From positions 1-40,849 of the forward strand of contig JAFPVC010000012.1 of NCBI GenBank assembly GCA_017413085.1: DNA of 40,849 nt. The letters run 5' to 3'. The notes under the pieces were generated by a model. That model was not told the DNA's origin. It worked only from the letters and a program-made list of their open reading frames with translations, and did no database searches. This document shows positions 9,645-15,686 of the stretch, piece by piece. Each line of letters begins with the position of its first letter. Within the stretch, counting starts at the first letter, position 1. The translations under genes and the position numbers were made by a program. Source of the DNA: Prevotella sp. GTDB taxonomy: Bacteria > Bacteroidota > Bacteroidia > Bacteroidales > Bacteroidaceae.

Positions 9645-10844
9645 TTATTTCAGCGCAAGGCGGTAAATCTCTGTGCTGACCTCAGGCGTGAGGGGATAGA
9701 ATGCGCCGAAGCGCTGTCCCTTGTTCTTGTGAAGATGCTCCACGAATACGGGTATTGCCTCCTCTATCTGCTGACGCGTCAGCGAGGGCAGCAGGTCGTC
9801 GAGCGTTACGGGCAGTTTCAGGTCGTCGTGCAGGAACTGCTTGAACAGGCGGATGCCTTCGAGTGCAACCTCCTCTTCCGTGCCGAAGTTGGCCGGCACG
9901 CCAAACACTCTCTCTGCAAACTGCACCATGCGCCTCGGGTTGTGCGCTGCCATAAAGGTCATGTAGGCCGGAGTCACGACAGCCAGTCCGGCACCATGCG
10001 TCACGTCGTACACTGCGCTTATCTCATGTTCCATCTGATGTCCGCTCCAGTCTTCCTCGCGACCAACGCCGCACGTGCCGTTGTGGGCAACCATGCCGCT
10101 CCACATCACGTTGGCGCGCGCATCATAGTCCTGCGGATTCTGCATCACCTTGCGTGCCTCGCTGATGATAGCCATCAGCACTCCCTCACACAGGCGGTCG
10201 CTGATTTCAGTGTTCTGCGTATTGCTGAAGTAACGCTCCAAGATGTGCACCATCATGTCGCATACGCCCGATGCCGTGTGCCATGCCGGCAGGGTCATCG
10301 TGAGCGCGGGGTTGAGTATGGAGAACTTTGGTCGCAGCAGCATCGGGTGTCCCATGCCCAGTTTCTGCTGTGTCTGCTCATTGGTTATCACGGCATTGCC
10401 AGAACCTTCTGACCCTGCCGCCGGTATCGTGAGCACCACGCCTACGGGCAGGGCTGCAGTTATCGGTGCCTTTCCTACATAGAAATCCCAGAAGTCGCCA
10501 TCGTATTTCACACCGCAGGCTATTGACTTGGCTGTATCGATGACACTGCCACCGCCCACGGCCAGCATAAAGTCAACTTCCTCTGCCTTGGCCAGCGCAA
10601 TGCCCTCGTAAACCTTCTTGTCTGTCGGGTTTGGCTGCACGCCACCGAGTTCGCAGTGGCTGATGCCTGCTGCATCGAGCGACTGCTTCACGCGGTCGAG
10701 CAATCCGCTCTTGACGGCACTGCCGCCGCCATATACTATCATTACTTTGCCGGCGCCATACTGTTTTGCCAGTTCACCAGCCTTGGTCTCGGTTTCGCGT
10801 CCGAAGACGAACTCCGTCGGGGAGTAGAATGTAAAGTCTATCAT
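9645..10844 (-). CDS. Iron-dependent alcohol dehydrogenase (butanol dehydrogenase/YqhD-like)
   Basis: 399-residue NAD(P)H-dependent reductase that interconverts aldehydes and alcohols, cytoplasmic. The cofactor-binding loop GGGSVIDTAK is at 97-106. The four metal ligands are visible as Asp196 and His200 (GVCDMMVHI), His269 (SGHQMEH) and His283 (DVTHGAG). The spacing equals that of E. coli YqhD shifted by two. Full length, start ATG at 10844. Its promoter lies inside the left copy of the 76-bp repeat, and folK-TPR follows after 25 bp, so it probably heads the minus-strand operon. The physiological substrate cannot be told from sequence. Confidence 0.93.
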   Translation of the reverse strand: MIDFTFYSPTEFVFGRETETKAGELAKQYGAGKVMIVYGGGSAVKSGLLDRVKQSLDAAGISHCELGGVQPNPTDKKVYEGIALAKAEEVDFMLAVGGGSVIDTAKSIACGVKYDGDFWDFYVGKAPITAALPVGVVLTIPAAGSEGSGNAVITNEQTQQKLGMGHPMLLRPKFSILNPALTMTLPAWHTASGVCDMMVHILERYFSNTQNTEISDRLCEGVLMAIISEARKVMQNPQDYDARANVMWSGMVAHNGTCGVGREEDWSGHQMEHEISAVYDVTHGAGLAVVTPAYMTFMAAHNPRRMVQFAERVFGVPANFGTEEEVALEGIRLFKQFLHDDLKLPVTLDDLLPSLTRQQIEEAIPVFVEHLHKNKGQRFGAFYPLTPEVSTEIYRLALK

Positions 10845-10878
10845 AGTGTGTGAGGTTTGTTTCGTTATATTTCAAATG

Positions 10879-10954
10879 GCAAAGTTACAAATAAATTTTG
10901 GAATAACAAAACATTTGAGGGATTTCTCGCCAAAGGCGATGATAAAAAGAAACA
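10879..10954. repeat. 76-bp direct repeat, left copy, flanking fic
   Basis: Matches 11751-11826 at 70 of 76 positions with no indels. It begins 6 bp past the fic stop and holds the alcohol dehydrogenase promoter plus a TCGCC-aaa-GGCGA mini-hairpin. Confidence 0.93.
10880..10910 (-). promoter_or_regulatory. Promoter of the alcohol dehydrogenase operon
   Basis: On the minus strand, TTTG (10910-10907) and TAACTTTG (10887-10880) are separated by 19 nt, matching the Bacteroidetes primary sigma consensus. Transcription would start about 30 bp before the ATG. Confidence 0.85.
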
Positions 10955-10959
10955 GCCGT

Positions 10960-11745
10960 TCAGAAGAGGAACGACATCAAGCGGCTGTTATGCCGTTTCT
11001 GGTTCATAGCCTCGCGCATGTGGCTGATGGCACAGTCAAGGAAAAAATGCGTCAGGTGTTCATCTGTCCCCTCTGTGCGTATCTGCCGCAGGGCGGCAAT
11101 ATACTTGTTGCGTTCTTCCTTATAGATAACCAGGAGCGGATGCTCCTTACGCAACAGTATGTAGTTGCTAATGAGCCGGCCGGTACGGCCGTTGCCGTCG
11201 CGGAAAGGGTGCAGATATTCAAAATAACCATGAAAGCGCGCAGCCACTATCATAGGGTGGGCGTTGCCCTGCAGGGCTTTCTCAGTGCTCTCGAGCAGGT
11301 GCGGCACCTGGGCTATCAGCCTCTCATGATTGCCAAAGACGGTATCGCCTGCCACCATGTCTTCCGTTGTGTATTCTCCGGGTACGGCGTCAGGTGCTTT
11401 ATAGGTCAACGTGTTTTTGGTAACCAAGCGGTTTGTCTCTTTAAGCAGTTCTTCGTTGAGTGGGTGTTGCAAACTGTTGAACACGTATTCAAAAGCCTTG
11501 AAATGGTCTGCCATTTCAAGGCACTCAAAAAGTTTGCGGCCGCTTGGCACCATGCCCAGACCCAGTTCCTTCAGTGTGCGGGTGTCATCAACGGTAAACG
11601 AATTTCCCTCAATGGCACACGAATGAGCGGAGAACAGTATTTCGCCATATTCCCGATACTGTTCTTCAGACATACGCTCCTGTATCTCATCCTGATACCG
11701 TTTGCGCATCTCGTCATATACCGCTATTTTCTCATCAATGGTCAT
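10960..11745 (-). CDS. Fic-family AMP-transferase (class II)
   Basis: 261 residues from ATG 11745 (MTIDEK...). The frame extends 12 codons upstream, but those overlap the promoter. The catalytic Fic loop HPFRDGNGRTGR (about 179-190) is intact, with the His base and the nucleotide-binding Gly-Asn-Gly-Arg. An N-terminal autoinhibitory motif, S-x-x-x-E-G-N (SCAIEGN, about 42-48), marks a class II, self-restrained enzyme. Such proteins usually add AMP to host or partner proteins; the target is unknown. The promoter-bearing repeat on its right supplies its own transcription, and the same repeat copy follows its stop. No antitoxin gene adjoins it, as expected when inhibition is built in. Confidence 0.93.
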   Translation of the reverse strand: MTIDEKIAVYDEMRKRYQDEIQERMSEEQYREYGEILFSAHSCAIEGNSFTVDDTRTLKELGLGMVPSGRKLFECLEMADHFKAFEYVFNSLQHPLNEELLKETNRLVTKNTLTYKAPDAVPGEYTTEDMVAGDTVFGNHERLIAQVPHLLESTEKALQGNAHPMIVAARFHGYFEYLHPFRDGNGRTGRLISNYILLRKEHPLLVIYKEERNKYIAALRQIRTEGTDEHLTHFFLDCAISHMREAMNQKRHNSRLMSFLF

Positions 11746-11750
11746 GCTGT

Positions 11751-11826
11751 GCAAAATTACAAATAAATTTTGGAATAACAAAACATTTGAAAGATTTCTC
11801 GCCGAAGGCGATAATAAATAGAAACA
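11751..11826. repeat. 76-bp direct repeat, right copy, flanking fic
   Basis: Right member of the pair with 10879-10954. It ends one codon-scale step before the fic start and carries the fic promoter. The unit from one repeat to the next is 872 bp and contains only fic. Confidence 0.93.
11752..11782 (-). promoter_or_regulatory. fic promoter
   Basis: TTTG (11782-11779) and TAATTTTG (11759-11752) on the minus strand with 19 nt between. The predicted start of transcription falls almost at the fic ATG (11745), so the mRNA would be nearly leaderless. Confidence 0.8.
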
Positions 11827-11847
11827 AAAAGAAATAACCTTTACACA

Positions 11848-12110
11848 ATGTCACGAAAAAAGCGATTCTGCTTACACTCTGATTTTCCCTACCGCCGTTT
11901 CCTTGGATTATTTTCAAACGGCAGAAAAGTATTTGAAAATAACGCAAGCATCAGCATTTGCTAACTCATTGATAATCAACAGAGGCATTTCCTTACCATC
12001 GTAATCAGTACCTGATTGCACGATAATCAGTACTTAATTACACGATAATCGGCACTTGATTGGGATGTAATCGGCACCTGATTACACAGTAATCGCACCC
12101 TAATTGCATC
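11848..12110. repeat. Extragenic element A with five 22-bp palindromic tandem units
   Basis: The 480-bp gap between fic and the DUF4435 gene holds no gene. It contains a box ATGTCACGAAAAA (from 11848), then GATTTTCCCTACCGCC, a ~90-bp AT-rich linker, and an array at 12001-12110 of exactly five 22-nt units. The unit consensus is RTAATCRG-YAC-YTGATTRC plus about three bases, and each unit is itself an imperfect palindrome (TAATCAG...CTGATTA). The same arrangement recurs at 33935-34230. There are no unique spacers, so it is not CRISPR. Confidence 0.85.
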
Positions 12111-12127
12111 GCAAAAACTGTGATTTG

Positions 12128-12159
12128 TAAAAAAAGCCCGTTTTCATTCCTGAAAACGG
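12128..12159 (-). terminator. Terminator of the ATPase/DUF4435 pair
   Basis: CCGTTTTC (12138-12145) pairs with GAAAACGG (12152-12159). On the minus strand the stem is followed by GGCTTTTTTTAC. It lies about 100 bp past the DUF4435 stop. Confidence 0.75.
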
Positions 12160-12262
12160 ACATATATATCGTAGCGGCGTTTCTATTTCGTCACCCCAGC
12201 ATGCAACTTTTTGAAATGACACTTTGCAAGGAGCAACGGCTGAAAACTGACATAATGTCAAT

Positions 12263-13258
12263 CTATCTGCTTATGACTTTCTCTACGTCGGCAGCCATGC
12301 GCTTGTATGGCTCGCACTGCGTATAGCCCTGGTTTTTCTTCATCATCGAGGTTATGTCGCTCTGCGCACGGGTATAGGCAGAGAGTTCGTTCTGCATCTG
12401 CAGCGTGTGGTTTGCCTTTGTCTTTATCTCTCGTTCACGCTCACGGCGCAGTTCGGTGCACACGGTATCGACGGTCGGTGCCACCACGTTGTCAAACAGA
12501 TGGTGGCCCTGCACATATAGGTATGTGGTTTCGGGCGTTACGCCGAGCGACAGCAGACTGTCCTTCGTCTTGAGATACTCCTCTTTCATGCCGGGCAACT
12601 TGCGCTGCAGTTCCCTGACCTTCACATAAGCCTTGTGGCGCACCTTCTCCACGGCCTCGCCCATCTGATCCATGCGCATGCGCTTGAGAGTCACGACGGT
12701 GTTGAAGTCGGTTAGCGAGAAATGACAGTATTCGCCACGACGGTAGAGCATGACGCTCCACACGAAGAGTTGGAATATGGCGCGGCTGTATTCCGTGAGA
12801 AACTGCACGAAGTCAAACTTCACGTGGTCGTTCAGCGTGGCCATGACACACACATTGTGGAGCGACGGGGCATAGCACTGATAATTCTCTATTGCATACA
12901 CATAGGTGTGCACCACGTAGGGGTTCTTCAGCATGAAATCCGACTGGGGCGTATAGCCCTGTATCAAGTAGTCGTAGTCGGCATCCACGCAGGCTATCAT
13001 GTTGCGCCCGGCTCCCTGCTTCATCAGTGCCATCAGTGCCTGCTTCTTGCCCTTGTTCAGGTTGTTGCGCGTGGGCAGCATCACCTCGAAGTATCGCGTC
13101 TCATCCTCAAACTGCGACAGCACCATGCGCCAGAACAGCACGTCGTCGTAGCTCTCTACGTAAGCCACGATGCGCCGGCGCGCCGCCTTGCCCTGCAGTT
13201 TGTTGGCAGCACTGACATAGTCGGAGGTGATATATTTGTTTAATGCGTAACTGTGCAT
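12263..13258 (-). CDS. DUF4435 protein, TOPRIM-like nuclease, PARIS AriB-like
   Basis: 331 residues. The N-terminal third has TOPRIM-like acidic positions: Glu35 in AYVESYDDVLFW and Asp92/Asp94 in CVDADYDYL. This is the pattern of DUF4435 proteins such as AriB, the effector of the PARIS anti-phage system, where the ATPase AriA holds AriB until a phage trigger frees it; E. coli AriB then cuts host tRNA-Lys. The central part (about 150-200) is hydrophobic and aromatic, and a coiled, lysine-rich C-terminus follows. It is placed directly after an ABC-type ATPase in the same order as ariA-ariB. The start codon is formed by the last unit of a 7-nt repeat. Such pairs are common in Bacteroidales, so a resident non-defence role is possible. 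Confidence 0.75.
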   Translation of the reverse strand: MHSYALNKYITSDYVSAANKLQGKAARRRIVAYVESYDDVLFWRMVLSQFEDETRYFEVMLPTRNNLNKGKKQALMALMKQGAGRNMIACVDADYDYLIQGYTPQSDFMLKNPYVVHTYVYAIENYQCYAPSLHNVCVMATLNDHVKFDFVQFLTEYSRAIFQLFVWSVMLYRRGEYCHFSLTDFNTVVTLKRMRMDQMGEAVEKVRHKAYVKVRELQRKLPGMKEEYLKTKDSLLSLGVTPETTYLYVQGHHLFDNVVAPTVDTVCTELRREREREIKTKANHTLQMQNELSAYTRAQSDITSMMKKNQGYTQCEPYKRMAADVEKVISR

Positions 13259-13300
13259 TATGAATTGTGCATTATAAATTGTGCATTATGAATTATGCAC
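13252..13300. repeat. Seven 7-nt units spanning the ATPase stop to the DUF4435 start
   Basis: Plus-strand units: TGTGCAT, TATGAAT, TGTGCAT, TATAAAT, TGTGCAT, TATGAAT, TATGCAC. The first base of the ATPase stop codon complement is at 13300 and the DUF4435 ATG at 13258, so the array fills the junction exactly. Confidence 0.92.
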
Positions 13301-14109
13301 TATATCGTTATTTCGCTGACTTCGGTTATGCGGTCTGTCCATCCGTCCATGATGACAGCGGGCGAATGGGTGGTCAGTATCACCTGTACGTTGGGGTTAA
13401 GCCTGAAGATATTGTTTATCAGCACCTTCTGCCACTCTATATGCAGGCTAACCTCGGGTTCATCCATAAACAGCACGCAGGGTTGCTGGTCTTCAACCAG
13501 CACCGTAAGCAGTATCACGAGAATCTGTTTCTCGCCGCTCGACAGCTGATAGGGGGTCAGCACCTCGCCCATCTGGTCGAAGCGTATCTCGTTCTCGGTG
13601 CGTATGATGTGCTTGCTGGTGTCGGCAAACAAGGAGTCCACAATGTCATAAAACAGTTGTTTGCCTGCCGACATTTCCTGTGCCTTGGCAGCGGCATCCG
13701 CTCCCCCACTCTGCAGCACCTGTATTATCCTGTTGCCTAGGTTCACCTGATAGTCGAGGTAGCGGCGCTGCAGGTTGAAGATTTGCAGGTCGAGCTCGGT
13801 GGCAATCTTGAAGTCGAGGCGCGCCGTCATCTCGTGGTTTATCAGCGGACGGTCGAAAGAGCGTATCACGTCGAACCTTACGGCGTCGGCATCGTCGGGC
13901 GACAGCACGAGGCGCACGCCGTTCTCGTAGTCAACCTTGCCCCTTGACACGAGCAACGGTGTCACCACCTTATTCAGTATGGTGCTCTTGCCCACGCCGT
14001 TCACGCCCGACAGGATGTTGACGTGCCGGTCCAGTGTCCAGCGTATGTGCTTGCGTCCGCTCCAGAGAGAGTCAATCTCAATCTCGCGTATGTAGTCAGC
14101 GTATTTCAT
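13300..14109 (-). CDS. ABC/AAA-type ATPase, PARIS AriA-like
   Basis: 269 residues with a complete ABC ATPase set: Walker A GVNGVGKST (35-43), signature LSSGEKQ (189-195), Walker B CVLFMDEPEVSLH (211-223) and the switch histidine in TTHSP (248). The insert between Walker A and the signature is short and mostly helical. The family covers SMC/Rad50-like, OLD and AriA ATPases (COG3950/AAA_15 type). Together with the following DUF4435 gene it resembles AriA-AriB, but as I recall AriA is considerably longer, so this is a compact relative. A TAACTTTG box at 14188-14195 is the likely promoter element. Start ATG at 14109. Confidence 0.8.
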   Translation of the reverse strand: MKYADYIREIEIDSLWSGRKHIRWTLDRHVNILSGVNGVGKSTILNKVVTPLLVSRGKVDYENGVRLVLSPDDADAVRFDVIRSFDRPLINHEMTARLDFKIATELDLQIFNLQRRYLDYQVNLGNRIIQVLQSGGADAAAKAQEMSAGKQLFYDIVDSLFADTSKHIIRTENEIRFDQMGEVLTPYQLSSGEKQILVILLTVLVEDQQPCVLFMDEPEVSLHIEWQKVLINNIFRLNPNVQVILTTHSPAVIMDGWTDRITEVSEITI

Positions 14110-14187
14110 GTCTATTGTTTAGTTTGGAGGTTTGGGTGTATTGATGGTTTGCGAGTGCATCATGTTGCACGAAGCATACCTCAAGTG

Positions 14188-14195
14188 CAAAGTTA
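14188..14195 (-). promoter_or_regulatory. -7 box of the ATPase/DUF4435 transcript
   Basis: TAACTTTG on the minus strand, about 80 bp before the ATPase start. A good TTTG at the usual distance is not evident. Confidence 0.5.
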
Positions 14196-14260
14196 CTTAT
14201 TATTTTGCAAATAACCGCATATTCTTGTGTTTTTCTGTCATTGAACCATGAAAAACTTTT

Positions 14261-14356
14261 TTCAATCCTTCAATCCTTCAATTCTTCAATCCTTCAATTC
14301 TTCAATCCTTCAATTCTTCAATTCTTCAATTTTTCAATTCTTCAATCCTTCAATTC
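14261..14356. repeat. Twelve-copy 8-nt repeat (TTCAATYC)
   Basis: Exactly 12 units of TTCAATCC, TTCAATTC or TTCAATTT-like sequence, 96 nt, ending at the stop codon of the metallo-hydrolase gene (14356). It fills most of the 245-bp gap to the ATPase gene. Confidence 0.93.
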
Positions 14357-15117
14357 TACTCATAGTGTCTGACCCTTACCTCAACACCATGTTCCTTTAA
14401 CAAATCAGGGATGCCACTCACGTCTGTCTGCCCATAGTGATAGGGAAACAGAACCCTGGGCTTCACAATCTTCGCTGCGCTTACAAGTTGCTCCGGTGTC
14501 ATCGTGAAAGGCTGGTTGCAAGGAAGGAAAGCAATGTCTATATCCTTAATGTCTGACATTTCAGGTATGTCCTCTGTATCGCCGGCAATGTAAATCCTCA
14601 GTCCGTCAATGGTAAGGATGAAACCGTTGTCCCTTCCTTTGGGGTGGAACTTCTTGTTAGCCTCTGTAGTGTTGTAGGCAGGTACAGCCTCTATGAAAAA
14701 GTCATCTGCAATCCGCTGCTTGTCACCATTTGCCATCATAGTGCCATATCCCAGCATGTCGCCACAGCGTTTGTTTGTAATGAGCATGGTGTTCTCCCCT
14801 GAGAGTTGCTTTATGGCTTCCTTGTCAAAGTGGTCTTGATGCTCATGTGTCACAAAGATATAGTCAGCCTTGGGCATAGATGCGTAATCAACACTCCTTT
14901 CACGCAGTTTCAATACAGGGTCAATCTCTATTTCCTTGCCGTCATATTCAATTCTGATACTTGCGTGCATGAGAGCGTGGAATTTGATTTCTTTCCCGCT
15001 CTTCGTCTTAAACTCATCAACCTCATAGGTGTCCGTCGGAGCAGCCCCGTGGTTATGCTGACAATTAGCGGCTGTCAGTCCGAATACAGCCAATAAACAT
15101 GTGATAAACTTCTTCAT
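14356..15117 (-). CDS. Exported metallo-beta-lactamase-fold hydrolase (UlaG-like)
   Basis: 253 residues with an N-terminal signal (KKFITCLLAVFGLTAANC). The Cys at 19 is preceded by Asn, so a lipoprotein is doubtful. The metal-binding signature THEHQDHFD and the later AGDTED and PYHYGQTD motifs supply the His/Asp ligands of the MBL fold. The sequence resembles UlaG-like or PNPase-type hydrolases rather than antibiotic beta-lactamases. The substrate is unknown. The gene is flanked on both sides by 8-nt TTCAATTY repeats. A TAAATTTG box (15150-15143, minus) lies about 25 bp before the ATG. It is a single-gene unit between the ATPase pair and the second surface-protein cluster. Confidence 0.88.
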   Translation of the reverse strand: MKKFITCLLAVFGLTAANCQHNHGAAPTDTYEVDEFKTKSGKEIKFHALMHASIRIEYDGKEIEIDPVLKLRERSVDYASMPKADYIFVTHEHQDHFDKEAIKQLSGENTMLITNKRCGDMLGYGTMMANGDKQRIADDFFIEAVPAYNTTEANKKFHPKGRDNGFILTIDGLRIYIAGDTEDIPEMSDIKDIDIAFLPCNQPFTMTPEQLVSAAKIVKPRVLFPYHYGQTDVSGIPDLLKEHGVEVRVRHYE

Positions 15118-15142
15118 TGTCTTTTTGATTATTAACCATCTG

Positions 15143-15150
15143 CAAATTTA
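15143..15150 (-). promoter_or_regulatory. -7 box of the metallo-hydrolase gene
   Basis: TAAATTTG on the minus strand, 25 bp before the ATG; the upstream TTTG is not clear at the expected place. Confidence 0.5.
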
Positions 15151-15221
15151 CATAAAAATTTTGGATCTATAAGCCTGTCAAGATAAAAATGTCAATAAAA
15201 TGCTCAGAAAAGTTGGAAAAA

Positions 15222-15246
15222 TCAATTTTTCAATTCTTCAATTTTT
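15222..15246. repeat. Short 8-nt repeat remnant (TCAATTTT/TCAATTCT)
   Basis: About three units related to the array at 14261-14356, on the other side of the metallo-hydrolase gene. Confidence 0.75.
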
Positions 15247-15275
15247 ACCCACATCCCCCGAATTTATACCTAAAC

Positions 15276-15314
15276 GAAAGTAGCGACGTTCCGTTGTTGA
15301 ACGCCGCTACTTTC
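15276..15314. terminator. Hairpin after the second peptide gene
   Basis: GAAAGTAGCG (15276-15285) pairs with CGCTACTTTC (15305-15314), and CGTT/AACG pairs extend it inward. It lies 18 bp past the peptide stop. T-runs are weak on the minus strand and better on the plus strand (CTGTTTTTTA). Confidence 0.65.
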
Positions 15315-15332
15315 CGTAATGTCTGTTTTTTA

Positions 15333-15500
15333 TTATTCCTCTTCCTCCTCTTCTTCCCAGCTGCCGCTGAATTTTCGGGCACCCAACCAGTCGTCGTAGT
15401 CTGGGATTTCATTGGGTGGCGTGCCACTTGCCTGAAGCAGGTGGTTCATGACGTCCACATTCAATACTTCTATTGAGGGATATTTATATTCTTTTTTCAT
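15333..15500 (-). CDS. 55-residue peptide, MKKEYKYPSIEVL family (copy 2)
   Basis: ATG at 15500, with two TAA stops in tandem at the end. The first 13 residues equal those of the 60-residue peptide at 2503-2685, and the coding DNA is also nearly identical there. The remainder is different: a central NHLLQASGTPPNEIPDYDDW region and a C-terminal run of seven Glu after Trp48. It follows a large surface-protein gene (15687-18674), as copy 1 does. There is no signal peptide and no membrane segment. The acidic tail makes a soluble, possibly secreted or protein-binding peptide plausible. No function can be assigned. Confidence 0.72.
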   Translation of the reverse strand: MKKEYKYPSIEVLNVDVMNHLLQASGTPPNEIPDYDDWLGARKFSGSWEEEEEEE

Positions 15501-15686
15501 TGTTTATGTTTTTTGAGGGGGAGTTAAGGGAGTTCTTGCTTACGCAAGCGTCACTGCGTGCCGAGCGAGGGGGGAGTTAAAGGACAAATGTGTTTGACCG
15601 TCGAAAGTTGCACGTAATGTCCTTTAACTCCTCAGCGGCTGAAAGCCGCGATAACTACCTTTTACTCCTTATAACTCCACAAAATA
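15501..15686. other. Gap between surface-protein and peptide genes
   Basis: Contains GA-rich stretches, a CTTGC-TTAC-GCAAG mini-hairpin (near 15537) and two related copies of TAACTCC-type sequence. No gene seen. The equivalent gap at 2686-2794 is also filled by repeats. Confidence 0.5.

Noticed and set aside
12001-12110. CRISPR array
   Set aside because: Units adjoin directly with no unique spacers, are only 22 nt long, and no cas genes are nearby apart from the Cas2-fold VapD toxin.
12263-14109. Gabija, Septu or OLD-type defence system
   Set aside because: There is no UvrD-like helicase or HNH partner, and ATPase and TOPRIM-like parts are on separate proteins with DUF4435 character, which fits PARIS better.
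14356-15117. Antibiotic-degrading beta-lactamase
   Set aside because: The metal motif is that of the general MBL fold, and the sequence resembles UlaG-like hydrolases.
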